Assembly: GCA_021773035.1 (NCBI GenBank)
Contig: JAJFKU010000023.1
Coordinates: 62,001-126,000 of the forward strand
Reading direction: 5' to 3'
Length of the DNA: 64,000 nucleotides
Source: Woeseiaceae bacterium
Lineage (GTDB): Bacteria > Pseudomonadota > Gammaproteobacteria > Steroidobacterales > Woeseiaceae
The notes below the pieces were generated by a model. It searched no databases, was not told the DNA's origin, and saw only the letters and a program-made list of their open reading frames with translations. Below, in pieces: positions 42,582 through 52,004 of this stretch; position 1 is the stretch's first letter; every line of letters begins with the position of its first letter. A program made the position numbers and the translations under genes.

Positions 42582-43139
42582 ATGAGCCGTGTTCATAAGC
42601 TCCTTTCCGGGCTCGGGCTGATCGTCGCCGCTGGTCTGTTACTGACTGCGGCATCGGCAGAGGAGGGCTTTTCGCCCTATGTCGATGGCGACGGCAACAT
42701 CAGCTTTCCGTTGGGCTTTCGAACCTCGATGGTGCACCTGGGCTCGTGGTTCGTTCCCGACGGCGGTGCAAGCGGTTTTCATGACGTCTATACGGAAAGA
42801 GAAAGTATCGAGGCCTATCGGGAAACGGGTACTTTTCCGGATGGGGCGACACTGGTTAAGGAACTACGTGCCTCGAACTCCGGTAACTACACAACGGGTG
42901 AGGGCGTTAGCCACTCAACCGACGGCCTCAAGCAGTGGTTTGTCATGATCAAGGATTCCGAAGAGCGCTTCGAAGGCAATCCGTTGTGGGGCGATGGCTG
43001 GGGATGGGCGCTGTACAAGCCGGACGATCGAAACAGGAACGTGGCAACGAACTACCAGACTGACTGTCTGGGTTGTCACGTTCCGGCCAAGGCCAGTGAC
43101 TGGGTATATACGGAGGCTTATCCGATACTGACCGAGTAA
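42582..43139 (+). CDS. Cytochrome P460-family periplasmic c-heme protein 2
   Basis: A 185-residue paralogue of the preceding gene, with a signal peptide (cleavage near ASAEE), FHDVYTERESI, GATLVKEL and the heme motif CLGCH near residue 164. The two share the F..G..LVKEL and terminal Y..L patterns but are otherwise divergent, suggesting an old duplication. They may act as a pair in detoxification of nitrogen oxides or sulfur species. The DbpA gene follows after 55 bases and is probably separate. Confidence 0.85.
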   Translation: MSRVHKLLSGLGLIVAAGLLLTAASAEEGFSPYVDGDGNISFPLGFRTSMVHLGSWFVPDGGASGFHDVYTERESIEAYRETGTFPDGATLVKELRASNSGNYTTGEGVSHSTDGLKQWFVMIKDSEERFEGNPLWGDGWGWALYKPDDRNRNVATNYQTDCLGCHVPAKASDWVYTEAYPILTE

Positions 43140-43194
43140 TCCAGCCAATGACTGGCGGTAAGTGCTAGAGTTCGCGCTAGGGTCGAGCTGATCG

Positions 43195-44595
43195 ATGAGT
43201 GAGTCTGGCGACGTTTTGCAGGCAACTTTCAGTACACTAAATTTGAAGCCAGGTTTGCTCGGCAATCTCGCTGAGCTCGGCTATACCGAAATGACGATGG
43301 TGCAGGCTCAGACTCTGCCCCTGTTGATCGGTGGCCGCGATGTGCTCGCGCGTGCCAAGACCGGCAGCGGCAAGACGGCGGCTTTTGGTCTCGGTTTGCT
43401 CAATAAACTGGATGCGGCGTCGTTCACGGTGCAGGCACTGGTGTTATGTCCGACGCGTGAACTGGCCGATCAGGTTGCCAGGGAAATTCGGCGACTGGCG
43501 CGTGCGATTCCCAACGTCAAAGTCCTGAGCGTATGCGGCGGTACGCCGCTACGCTCGCAGACCGCATCGCTACAGCGCAGCCCGCATATCGTTGTCGGTA
43601 CACCCGGGCGCGTACACAAACATCTGCGCAGCGCCAATATCGATCTTGGAAAACTGCAGACCTTTGTGCTCGACGAAGCCGATCGCATGCTGGACATGGG
43701 GTTTACGGACGAGCTGAATGCGATCCTCACCTTCGTGCCCGACGAGCGGCAGACCCTGTTATTCAGTGCGACCTACCCCGAAGCGATTGCCGCTATCAGT
43801 GCCAGGGTGCAGCGCAATCCGCAGACCGTCGACGTTACTGACGACGAGCAACCTGCTTCCATAACGCAGTACTGGTGTTCCGTGACGCGGGAAACCCGCT
43901 GCGCCGAACTGGTACGTGCTCTGCGAGCATGGGGTGGCGCACTGAACCTGGTGTTCTGCAATACCAAGGTCGATTGCGCTGAAGTTTCGGGATACCTGCA
44001 GTCGGAGAATATCGTCGCGCTCGCTTTGCACGGCGATCTGGATCAGACGCAGAGAAATCATGTGCTGGTGCGCTTCTCGAATCGGAGCGCGAGTGTTTTG
44101 GTCGCGACGGACGTCGCTGCTCGAGGCCTGGATATCAACGATCTCGACGCGGTGTTCAATTTTGAACTGCCCAATCAGGCCGAGGTATATGTGCATCGAA
44201 TTGGCAGGACAGGTCGAGCTGGGAGAGAAGGCATGGCCGTAAGCCTGGTTGAGGAGCGAGAGACATGGCGTCTGCTGGAAATCGAAAAGCTGTCGTCCGG
44301 CGCCCGGCTACAGCAGCGCGGTATCCCGGATGCAAAACGTGCCGATGAAACCTTGCTGCCAAAAATGACAACGCTGCAAATCAGCGGTGGCCGCAAGAAC
44401 AAGTTGCGGCCCGGCGATCTGCTGGGCGCACTAACGGCGCAAGGCGGAATACCGGGTGCCGCCGTCGGATCGATCGACCTGTTCGATACTTACGGATACG
44501 TCGCGATTGAAAACGCGCAGGTTGCGAAGGCATTGCGGCAATTGACCACGCGGCCGATCAAAGGCCGGAAGTTCAGGGCGCGCGTTCGGAAGTAA
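43195..44595 (+). CDS. dbpA: ATP-dependent RNA helicase DbpA
   Basis: A 466-residue DEAD-box helicase that helps assemble the 50S subunit by acting on 23S rRNA. Motifs are Q-motif (AELGYTEMTMVQAQTLPLL), ARAKTGSGKTAAF, PTRELADQ, TPGR, VLDEADRML, SAT, then ATDVAARGLDI and HRIGRTGRAGREG. The C-terminal DbpA RNA-binding fold (KLRPGDLLGALT.., VGSIDLFDTYGYVAI) identifies the type rather than another DEAD-box protein. Length is normal. The DMT permease gene starts 7 bases later. Confidence 0.93.
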   Translation: MSESGDVLQATFSTLNLKPGLLGNLAELGYTEMTMVQAQTLPLLIGGRDVLARAKTGSGKTAAFGLGLLNKLDAASFTVQALVLCPTRELADQVAREIRRLARAIPNVKVLSVCGGTPLRSQTASLQRSPHIVVGTPGRVHKHLRSANIDLGKLQTFVLDEADRMLDMGFTDELNAILTFVPDERQTLLFSATYPEAIAAISARVQRNPQTVDVTDDEQPASITQYWCSVTRETRCAELVRALRAWGGALNLVFCNTKVDCAEVSGYLQSENIVALALHGDLDQTQRNHVLVRFSNRSASVLVATDVAARGLDINDLDAVFNFELPNQAEVYVHRIGRTGRAGREGMAVSLVEERETWRLLEIEKLSSGARLQQRGIPDAKRADETLLPKMTTLQISGGRKNKLRPGDLLGALTAQGGIPGAAVGSIDLFDTYGYVAIENAQVAKALRQLTTRPIKGRKFRARVRK

Positions 44596-44602
44596 GCAGC
44601 CT

Positions 44603-45502
44603 ATGGCCAACTCATACTTCGTGCATCGGTTCGATCGTTCCAAAGGCGACGCGCTAATGCTGGTCGCTGCCCTGATCTGGGGCCTGGCTTTCTATTTCCA
44701 GAAAACGGCAATGTCTCACATCGGGCCGCTGCTTTTCCTGGGTCTGCGCAGCGCAGTCGCTGTTCTCGCTCTTGTGCCCTTCGCCCTGGCGGAGCAGAAG
44801 CACAGGCAAGCGGGGGGCGGCAGCGTAACCCGATTCGGGCTACTGGGCGGTCTTGTTTTCTTTCTCGCCGGTTCGCTGCAGCAGTTTGGAATCGTTACCG
44901 CGACAGTTACCAATACCGGATTCCTCACCGCCCTCTATGTGGTCGCAACACCCTTTGTCTACTGGCTATTCAAGCGCGAATCGCCGCCGCGGATCATCTG
45001 GGTCGCCGCAGCACTGTCCTTTATCGGAACATGGAGCCTGGGCGGTGGTTCGATCGCCAGGCTAACTGAAGGAGACTGGCTGGTAGCCGCCTCAGCCACA
45101 GTCTGGGCGGTACACATCGTAATCACGGGTGAGTCCGGCAAGCTTGCCCAACCTCTCACCTATACCTGCATTCAGTTCGCTGTCGTTGCCATACTGGGGT
45201 TATCACTCGCGGTGGTTTACGAGCCGATAGTGTGGGGTGCGATAATCGAGGCTGCCGACTCGATTCTTTACGTCGGTCTGTTATCCAGCGCTTTCACCTT
45301 CGGCATCATGGCTATCGCGCTACGCAGAATTGCTGCTCCAAGAGCATCGGTGATGTTGTCACTTGAGACCGTATTCGCCGCGGCGGCCGGATATGCGCTG
45401 CTTGGAGAGCGATTGACCGTGCTGGGCTGGTGTGGTGCTACGCTGATTCTCTCTGCCGTGCTCGTCTTGCGCCTGCAAAGTGTCACGCGAGAAAATCCGT
45501 AA
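44603..45502 (+). CDS. EamA-family DMT permease
   Basis: A 299-residue inner-membrane protein with ten predicted helices in two five-helix EamA repeats (about 12-140 and 155-290). Motifs include LIWGLAFYFQK, FLTALYVVATPFVYWLF, and PRASVMLSLETVFAAAAGY in the second repeat. Such carriers export amino acids, nucleotides or small metabolites; the substrate cannot be inferred. It follows dbpA by 7 bases and converges on ybiT. Confidence 0.9.
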   Translation: MANSYFVHRFDRSKGDALMLVAALIWGLAFYFQKTAMSHIGPLLFLGLRSAVAVLALVPFALAEQKHRQAGGGSVTRFGLLGGLVFFLAGSLQQFGIVTATVTNTGFLTALYVVATPFVYWLFKRESPPRIIWVAAALSFIGTWSLGGGSIARLTEGDWLVAASATVWAVHIVITGESGKLAQPLTYTCIQFAVVAILGLSLAVVYEPIVWGAIIEAADSILYVGLLSSAFTFGIMAIALRRIAAPRASVMLSLETVFAAAAGYALLGERLTVLGWCGATLILSAVLVLRLQSVTRENP

Positions 45503-45519
45503 AGGGGTCAGAGCCCTTT
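45501..45519. repeat. Short palindromic GGGGTCAGAGCCC element at convergent gene ends
   Basis: AAAGGGGTCAGAGCCCTTT pairs its ends (AAAGGG/CCCTTT). It starts in the DMT permease stop codon and ends just before the ybiT stop, so it can act as a bidirectional terminator. The sequence also looks like short GGGGTCAGA-type repeats that are dispersed in many Gammaproteobacteria genomes, often beside REP-associated transposase genes; none is present here. Confidence 0.5.
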
Positions 45520-45525
45520 CAGAGC

Positions 45526-47136
45526 CTAGGCGACCTGCGATTTCTCGGTCAGCCCCTGCGAGCGCAGGTATTCGTCGTAGGTACCCCTGTAGTCGACAAT
45601 GCCGTCGCTCGTCATCTCGATGACACGGGTTGCCAGTGAGGAAACGAAATCGCGGTCATGGCTGATGAAGATCAGCGTGCCGGGATAGTTTTCAAGCGCC
45701 AGATTGAGCGCTTCGATCGACTCCATGTCGAGGTGATTGGTCGGCTCGTCCATGATGATGACGTTGGGTTTTTGTAGAATCAGCTTGCCAAACATCAGTC
45801 GTCGCTGCTCGCCACCGGATACGACTTTTACCGATTTCTCGCTGTCGTCCCTGGAGAACAGCATTCTGCCCAGCGTGCCGCGCAGTAGCTGTTCGTCCGC
45901 GCCCTTTGGTTGCCATTGGGTAATCCAGTCAAACAGCGTCATGTCGGTTTCGAACTCGGACGCATTGTCCTGCGCGAAATAACCGGTCTGCGCATTCTCG
46001 GACCATTTGACGTCGCCACTATCGACCTCAAGGTTTTTTAACAGACAGCGGGCGAGCGTAGTTTTGCCGATACCATTTTGCCCGAGTATCGCCACACGTG
46101 AGCCCGCTTCGATCGTGAGGTCGAGGTTTTCGAACAACGGATCTTCGTCGAAAGCCTTGCTGATCTTCGTCGCTTCAACAGCAACGCGGCGCAGCGGTTT
46201 TTCCTGTTCGAAGCGAATAAAGGGGCTAACCCGGCTGGACGGCTTAATGTCCTCGAGTTTGATTTTCTCAAGCTGTCGGGCACGCGAAGTCGCCTGCCGG
46301 GCTTTCGATGCGTTCGCCGAAAAGCGGCTGACAAAGGCCTGCAGCTCGGCCATCTTCGCCTTCTTCTTCGCGTTGTCGGCATGCATGCGTTCTCGCGCCT
46401 GCGTTGCCGCCGTCATGTACTCGTCATAGTTGCCGGGAAAAACATGCAGCTTGCCGTAGTCCAGATCCGCCATGTGTGTGCAAACGCTGTTCAGGAAGTG
46501 GCGATCATGCGAGATGATGACCATTGTCGATTTGCTGGTTTCCAGGAACTCTTCCAGCCAGCGAATGGTGTTGATGTCGAGGTTGTTGGTCGGCTCGTCC
46601 AGAAGCAGGACGTCCGGATCCGAAAACAGGGCCTGAGCCAGCAGTACGCGGAGTTTCCAGCCGGGTGCCACGGCGCTCATCGGGCCCTGATGTTGTTCGA
46701 CAGGAATGCCGATGTTCTCCAATAGTTCACCTGCCCGTGACTCGGCGGAGTACCCGTCGAGTTCCGCGAATTCGACTTCGAGGTCGGCCACCAGCATGCC
46801 TTCCTCATCGCTCATCTCCGGAAGCGAATAGAGTCGGTCGCGCTCCTGCATCACTTCCCAGAGCCGCTCATAACCCATGATTACGGCATCGAGAACGCGG
46901 TAGTCCTCATAGGCAAACTGGTCCTGAGACAACTGCCCGACGCGCACGTTGGGGTCGATGGACACGTTGCCCACAGTGGGCTCCAGCTCGCCGGCAAGAA
47001 TTTTCATCAGTGTCGATTTGCCGCAGCCGTTGGCCCCGATCAGGCCGTAGCGGTTACGGTTGCCGAAGGTCACGGAGACGTTCTCGAACAGCGGTTTGGC
47101 GCCGAACTGAATCGACAAATTGGCAGCAGAAATCAA
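45526..47136 (-). CDS. ybiT: ABC-F ATPase YbiT
   Basis: A 536-residue soluble protein with two ABC cassettes (Walker [10 protein letters not shown] near 34-42 and GQNGIGKTT near 353-361) and the ABC-F linker between them. The sequence closely follows E. coli YbiT throughout, for example VPGWKLR-like [34 protein letters not shown] and LSDKGGE-equivalent [18 protein letters not shown] proteins bind the ribosome and resolve stalled translation. Both catalytic Glu residues are present ([20 protein letters not shown]). It has no membrane partner, as expected. Confidence 0.93.
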   Translation of the reverse strand: MISAANLSIQFGAKPLFENVSVTFGNRNRYGLIGANGCGKSTLMKILAGELEPTVGNVSIDPNVRVGQLSQDQFAYEDYRVLDAVIMGYERLWEVMQERDRLYSLPEMSDEEGMLVADLEVEFAELDGYSAESRAGELLENIGIPVEQHQGPMSAVAPGWKLRVLLAQALFSDPDVLLLDEPTNNLDINTIRWLEEFLETSKSTMVIISHDRHFLNSVCTHMADLDYGKLHVFPGNYDEYMTAATQARERMHADNAKKKAKMAELQAFVSRFSANASKARQATSRARQLEKIKLEDIKPSSRVSPFIRFEQEKPLRRVAVEATKISKAFDEDPLFENLDLTIEAGSRVAILGQNGIGKTTLARCLLKNLEVDSGDVKWSENAQTGYFAQDNASEFETDMTLFDWITQWQPKGADEQLLRGTLGRMLFSRDDSEKSVKVVSGGEQRRLMFGKLILQKPNVIIMDEPTNHLDMESIEALNLALENYPGTLIFISHDRDFVSSLATRVIEMTSDGIVDYRGTYDEYLRSQGLTEKSQVA

Positions 47137-47168
47137 GGGTTCACCGATGGGCTGGATGGACGCGGGTG

Positions 47169-47191
47169 GCGCGGCCCCGGCTGGGGCGCGC
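47169..47191 (-). terminator. GC-rich hairpin between dipeptidase-like gene and ybiT
   Basis: GCGCGGCCCC and GGGGCGCGC pair with one bulged base around a GGCT-type loop, downstream of the dipeptidase-like stop at 47217 and upstream of ybiT. It may terminate the former or structure the ybiT leader. Confidence 0.4.
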
Positions 47192-47216
47192 GGATCATAG
47201 CAAAACTGCCGGGCCG

Positions 47217-48332
47217 TTACGAGTTCCAGGTCTCTGCGAAGACCCGTCTGAGATTGGCTCCGAGGATTTTCTCCACCCGGGAACTACTGTGGCCCCGGTC
47301 GAGCAGCAGGTCTGCCAGGGTTTCGAAACGGCGCGGGGAATTCAGCTCGCTGGCAAACAAATAGCCCTCGTCGGTTTCGAAAGGTGCCGCTATGCCAAGC
47401 GCCTTGCGGCGCCGATTATCGTCCTGGAATGCCTTGCGGTATTCATCGGTCAGCAGCGTTGGCGAAATATTGCCATCGGTGCCAAGGGAAACGTGATCCT
47501 CGCCGCCGACGTCTATCGCGTGTTCGAGGTGCAGGACTACGTCTCTTGCGGTTGGCTGCGCGCCCTTCGCAAGGTAGGGCATGATGTAAATTCCGGTGAT
47601 TCCGCCGGAGTTGGCGACCGCCCTGATCTCACTGTCGCTACGGTGGCGCGGGTGTTCTGCCAGCGCATGGCAGCCCGTGTGCGTGAAGCTTACAGGTCGG
47701 GTGGCCGCTGCCAGCGCATCGCTGGTCGTGCGGCGCCCGCAATGACTGAGGTCTAGCGTGAAACCAAGTTCGCACAGACGTTCGATTGCTTCTGTACCGG
47801 TTCGGCTGAGCCCGGCATCCGACGGTTCCATGCAACCGTCGCCCAGCAGGTTGCGGCGATTGTAGGTTGGTTGAATTACCCGGACTCCTGCACGATGCAG
47901 GGCAGGTAGACGATCGAGGTCGTCTTCGAACGCGACGCCGTCCTGCAGCCCATAGATCAGGCCGGTTCCTTGCGTGAACTTCGCCTGATCGATATCGTCG
48001 ACAGAGCGGACCCGGCTGAAAACAGCGGGATGCGTGTCCACAACGGTATCCCAGTAGTCGGCACCGCGAACGATGGCCTCGAATGCCTGTAACGGCGGCA
48101 TCGAACCGACGCTGCCGATCGTCAGGTGGCAGGCCGTTAGTCCGGAACTGCGAACGTCGTCGACAGCCGTTGCGTCCAGTCCGCTGTCGGCCTCTCCATT
48201 CGGGTTGCCCGGAAAACCGAGCCCGTCGATAACGATACTGTCGCGGTAGGGGTTGCTTGCCGCGAATGCGCCATGCGGTGCCAGTGCGACGGACCCCGAA
48301 GCCAGCAGAAACTGTCTGCGATCTAAACCCAT
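47217..48332 (-). CDS. M19 membrane-dipeptidase-like Tat protein with altered metal site
   Basis: A 371-residue protein with a twin-arginine signal ([20 protein letters not shown]). The fold is that of renal-type dipeptidases (COG2355): [12 protein letters not shown] at the start, [29 protein letters not shown] (H197), FTHTG (H218) and LGTDGN. The usual first ligands (DGHxD) read DGLGF here, and the bridging Glu region (EGG in typical members) reads QDG. The active site is therefore changed and activity on dipeptides is uncertain. ATG 48332 is used because it starts the Tat signal. It is divergent from the ureohydrolase operon. Confidence 0.85.
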   Translation of the reverse strand: MGLDRRQFLLASGSVALAPHGAFAASNPYRDSIVIDGLGFPGNPNGEADSGLDATAVDDVRSSGLTACHLTIGSVGSMPPLQAFEAIVRGADYWDTVVDTHPAVFSRVRSVDDIDQAKFTQGTGLIYGLQDGVAFEDDLDRLPALHRAGVRVIQPTYNRRNLLGDGCMEPSDAGLSRTGTEAIERLCELGFTLDLSHCGRRTTSDALAAATRPVSFTHTGCHALAEHPRHRSDSEIRAVANSGGITGIYIMPYLAKGAQPTARDVVLHLEHAIDVGGEDHVSLGTDGNISPTLLTDEYRKAFQDDNRRRKALGIAAPFETDEGYLFASELNSPRRFETLADLLLDRGHSSSRVEKILGANLRRVFAETWNS

Positions 48333-48437
48333 GTTCTTACACTCTTTTGTCAGTCCATAGTATGACAGAAGGAATCGCTTTGAGCCGATCGTCCTGCTAT
48401 GTTTCGACCTGTATTCGGGGGGGAGGTGCGTAGGGAA

Positions 48438-49409
48438 ATGAGCAGCCAGCTTGTCGAGCCGCCAAACACGGGATCGAGGACTTTCCTGGATTTTCCTCTC
48501 GTCTCCGATCTGGACGAGCTCAAAGCTGATTTTGCGATTCTCGGTATCCCGTTCGGAATGCCTTATGACCCGGCAGCGTTTCCGAACGATCAAAGCCGGG
48601 CACCCGATGCCATTCGTAGTGCCAGCAGTGAAGAAGACATTGCTTATACAAAGAGTCACTACGACTGGGATCTGGGCGGACCACTATTCGACGGGCGTGA
48701 TATCAGGGTTGTGGATTGCGGCAACGTAACCGCAGGAGCGAGTGACCACGAAGCCCATTATCGGCGCGCTGAGCAAGTTGCCAGAAAGGTTTTCGCCGCC
48801 GGAACAACGCTGATAACACTGGGTGGCGATCACGGTGTTCCGATTCCCGTGATGCGTGCTCTGGAAGTATTCGGCAAGCCGGTGACACTGGTGCATGTCG
48901 ATGCCCATCTGGATTGGCGACATGAAGTCAATGGGGAGACGAACGGGTACTCGAGTCCGATCCGGCGGGCGTCCGAAATGCCGTGGATCGACAAGATCGT
49001 ACAAATCGGGTTGCGTGGCATCGGCAGCGCTCGAAGCGGCGAGGTGGAAGACGCGAGAGCCTATGGCGCTGAGTTGATCGATGCTTACGAAATGCACGAT
49101 ATCGGTATGGACGCCGTTCTCGATCGTATTCCGGACGGCGGCCCGTATTATCTGACGATCGACGCCGATGGTATCGATCCGACCATCATGCCGGCCGTAC
49201 TGGCGCCAACACCCGGCGGCCTGGATTGGCTGCAAACCAGAAAGCTCATTCACGGCCTGGTGAAGAAAGGGCCGGTGCTGGGAATGGATCTGGTTGAAAT
49301 CGCTCCTGGCCGCGACGTCGGCAATATAACGATGATCTACGCGGAGCGGCTGATCTGTAATTTCATCGGTGCATCGCTTCGCGCCGCAATAACGAGAGCC
49401 AGGCGCTGA
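48438..49409 (+). CDS. Ureohydrolase (arginase/agmatinase family)
   Basis: A 323-residue metal enzyme that hydrolyses a guanidino or related group. Binuclear Mn ligands are present: H132 (LGGDHG), D155xH157xD159 (VHVDAHLD) and D242xD244 with D247 (IDADGIDP). Family members include arginase, agmatinase, guanidinobutyrase, proclavaminate amidinohydrolase and formimidoylglutamase; the substrate cannot be fixed from motifs. ATG 48438 is preferred, with AGGGA just upstream, though GTG 48426 is possible. Its stop overlaps the MFS start (TGATG). Confidence 0.88.
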   Translation: MSSQLVEPPNTGSRTFLDFPLVSDLDELKADFAILGIPFGMPYDPAAFPNDQSRAPDAIRSASSEEDIAYTKSHYDWDLGGPLFDGRDIRVVDCGNVTAGASDHEAHYRRAEQVARKVFAAGTTLITLGGDHGVPIPVMRALEVFGKPVTLVHVDAHLDWRHEVNGETNGYSSPIRRASEMPWIDKIVQIGLRGIGSARSGEVEDARAYGAELIDAYEMHDIGMDAVLDRIPDGGPYYLTIDADGIDPTIMPAVLAPTPGGLDWLQTRKLIHGLVKKGPVLGMDLVEIAPGRDVGNITMIYAERLICNFIGASLRAAITRARR

Positions 49410-50647
49410 TGTCGACATTGCGCCGCTGGGTGATCATGACGGTCCTGAGTTTTTCGGGAGGTGTTATTTTTCTGCTGCCGTTTTTGCAGGAGGTGTATTA
49501 CATACCGCTTGCCGAAGCGCTGGAACTCAATAACACCGAGGTCGGCTCGCTGATGAGCGTGTTTGGTCTTACCGCCATGTTGTCCTATTTCCCCGGCGGT
49601 TGGCTGGCCGACCGGGTATCGCCGAGAAAGCTCATTACAGCGTCTCTGCTCGCGACCGGTGCTGCTGGTCTTTACTTCGCGACCTTCCCCGCTTATGAAA
49701 TCAGCCTTGCGATTCACGCACTCTGGGGAATCACAATCACCTTGCTTTTCTGGGGCGCGATGATCCGCGTCACCCGCAACTGGGCGCCGGCTGACGAGCA
49801 GGGCAAGGCATTCGGTGTATTGGAAACCGGCCGTGGTTTCGGCGAGGTGTTGAGTTCGCTGGCGTTTCTGGCCGTGTTCGGCGTACTTGGAAGCGGAGAC
49901 TTTGCGCTCTCCATGGTCATCGTGCAGTGCTCGGGCCTTATCGTTTTCTTGGGCGTTCTCGCCTGGTTCAGTCTGGAGGATACTGTCGACGACGGCGGCA
50001 ACCCGGAGCAGAAGCCAAGCGTTGGTTTACACGAAGTCATTGCCGTTCTGAAGATGCCGGTTATCTGGCTGATCTCGATTGTCATACTCACGGGGTATTG
50101 CGCTTATTGGGGAACGTTCCGCTTCACTTCTTACGCCACCGATATTTTCATGCTTAGCGTTACCATCGGGGCGGGAATCAGCGTTGCGAAGATGTGGCTG
50201 AAACCGCTGGCGGCCCTGGTCGCCGGGTTTGCCGCAGATAAACTGGGTATCGCTAAATCCGTTTCCTTTCTATTCGTCGTATTGATCCTCAGCTTCTCTG
50301 TGTTCGCCATGCTTCCGGGTCGGCCCGAGCTGCTGCCTGTAATGCTCGTCAATGTCGCGATTGCCTCGCTCGCGGTTTTTGCCATACGCGGTATCTACTT
50401 CGCATTGATGGAAGAGGGTGGCGTACCGCTCGCAGTGACCGGTACCGCCGCGGGCGTTATTTCGATGGTCGGCTTTACACCGGACATCTTCATGCCGGTA
50501 CTGGGTGGTATGCTGCTGGACAACTTTCCGGGGCCGCAGGGCTATCGCTATTTTTTCCTGACGACAGCCGCGATCTGCGCTGTCGGCTTCATTGCATCAA
50601 CGCTCATCTATCTAAAAATCGTCAAAAAATCTGCCACGAAACAATAA
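49409..50647 (+). CDS. Major facilitator superfamily transporter
   Basis: A 412-residue inner-membrane protein with twelve predicted helices. The loop 2-3 motif is GGWLADRVSPRKL, repeated in degenerate form as AGFAADKLGIAKS in the second half. It is translated from an ATG overlapping the ureohydrolase stop, so it probably imports that enzyme's substrate or exports a product. The acyltransferase gene follows after 19 bases. Substrate is unknown. Confidence 0.88.
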   Translation: MSTLRRWVIMTVLSFSGGVIFLLPFLQEVYYIPLAEALELNNTEVGSLMSVFGLTAMLSYFPGGWLADRVSPRKLITASLLATGAAGLYFATFPAYEISLAIHALWGITITLLFWGAMIRVTRNWAPADEQGKAFGVLETGRGFGEVLSSLAFLAVFGVLGSGDFALSMVIVQCSGLIVFLGVLAWFSLEDTVDDGGNPEQKPSVGLHEVIAVLKMPVIWLISIVILTGYCAYWGTFRFTSYATDIFMLSVTIGAGISVAKMWLKPLAALVAGFAADKLGIAKSVSFLFVVLILSFSVFAMLPGRPELLPVMLVNVAIASLAVFAIRGIYFALMEEGGVPLAVTGTAAGVISMVGFTPDIFMPVLGGMLLDNFPGPQGYRYFFLTTAAICAVGFIASTLIYLKIVKKSATKQ

Positions 50648-50666
50648 ACGGTGAGGGAGAACCGCT

Positions 50667-52004
50667 ATGCAAATCTGGTCCCAGGCAAGTCAAATGGCTG
50701 CGCAGACGCCGCCGGAAAGGAATCGCTACGTTGATTTACTGCGTTCGGTATCGATACTCGCGGTCGTCTCTGGACACTGGCTGCTCGCGACAGCCTACGT
50801 CGTGGACGGTGAAATAGAAGTTGGGGACCTGCTCTCTGCCGTCCCGAGCGTGCAGTGGCTGACCTGGTTGTTCCAGGTGATGCCGATATTCTTTATCGTT
50901 GGCGGTTACTCGAATGCCGTGTCGCTGGAGAGCGCAAGACGTAAGGGTGTAGGCTATGCGGGCTGGCTTTCCGCAAGGCTCAACCGGCTGGTTGCGCCGC
51001 TGCTTATTTTGTTAGTGACCTGGGCGATTATTGCCCTTGCGATGGGCTTTTTCGGCGCCCGCCCCGAGGTCATACGGTATGTGTCACAGGCGGCGCTGAT
51101 TCCGACCTGGTTTCTAGCGATTTACATCGCAGTCGTTATGCTGGCGCCGGCATCGTACAAGTTCTGGCGGCACTACGGGTTTACGTCGTTCTGGATTTTC
51201 GCCGCCGGTGCAGTGCTCACCGACGTTGCGTTTTTCGAGGCGGAAATACGCTGGCTCGGCTGGACAAACTATTTCTGGGTCTGGCTTGCCGTACACCACC
51301 TCGGCTTCGCGTGGCGCGATGACCGACTCGGTGGCGTGCCCAAGCGATTGCTGTTTTCCGCCGCGGGTTTTGCGGCGCTCTGGCTAATGGTCACCTACGG
51401 TCCATACCCGCTCGCCATGGTCGGTTCCCCCGATCCGGAGCTGAGCAATACGCTGCCGCCGAAGGTCACGTTGCTTGCGCTCGGCGTCTTTCAGTTCGGT
51501 TTGTTGCTGGCGCTGGAAACACCGATGCGTCGCGCGCTGGATGGTCTGAAGCTGTGGACAGCAACGGTGTTGATCAACAGCATGATCATGACCGTATACC
51601 TGTGGCACATCACCGTCATGGTGCTTTTCGGAACGCTGCTCTATGTCACCGGTGGCCTCGGTCTCGGCATTGAGCCGGGGACCGCGGCATGGTGGTGGTC
51701 ACGGCCGGTCTGGATAGCGATACTGCTCGCGCTGCTGTTGCCGGTAGCCCTGTTGCTGTCACCGCTGGAACGGCGAGGGCCGCCGGCCGGCGCACCGGTT
51801 CCGGGCGTTGCACGACAGATCGCGGGTGCTTTGTTAATCTGCGTGGGCATCGCGCTTGTCGCAATGTACGGTTTCGGCGGAGGGCCTTCGCCGAAGCTTG
51901 CGACAGCATCCGGGCCGTTTCCGAGAGTGGATGTCGCAGCGTTCGCGATGGTGATCGTGGGCGCCGGGATCAGCGGCTTGTTACCGAAGTGGAGAAAATC
52001 ATGA
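50667..52004 (+). CDS. Acyltransferase 3-family membrane protein
   Basis: A 445-residue polytopic membrane protein with about ten to twelve helices. It opens with NRYVDLLRSVSILAVVSGHW, where the family motif has Arg then His in the first helix (R..H), and continues FQVMPIFFIVGGYSN. Such enzymes move acyl groups to sugars, peptides or antibiotics across the membrane. The C-terminal half includes two extra helices at 400-445. It overlaps the amidohydrolase gene by four bases (ATGA). The acceptor is unknown. Confidence 0.82.
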   Translation: MQIWSQASQMAAQTPPERNRYVDLLRSVSILAVVSGHWLLATAYVVDGEIEVGDLLSAVPSVQWLTWLFQVMPIFFIVGGYSNAVSLESARRKGVGYAGWLSARLNRLVAPLLILLVTWAIIALAMGFFGARPEVIRYVSQAALIPTWFLAIYIAVVMLAPASYKFWRHYGFTSFWIFAAGAVLTDVAFFEAEIRWLGWTNYFWVWLAVHHLGFAWRDDRLGGVPKRLLFSAAGFAALWLMVTYGPYPLAMVGSPDPELSNTLPPKVTLLALGVFQFGLLLALETPMRRALDGLKLWTATVLINSMIMTVYLWHITVMVLFGTLLYVTGGLGLGIEPGTAAWWWSRPVWIAILLALLLPVALLLSPLERRGPPAGAPVPGVARQIAGALLICVGIALVAMYGFGGGPSPKLATASGPFPRVDVAAFAMVIVGAGISGLLPKWRKS

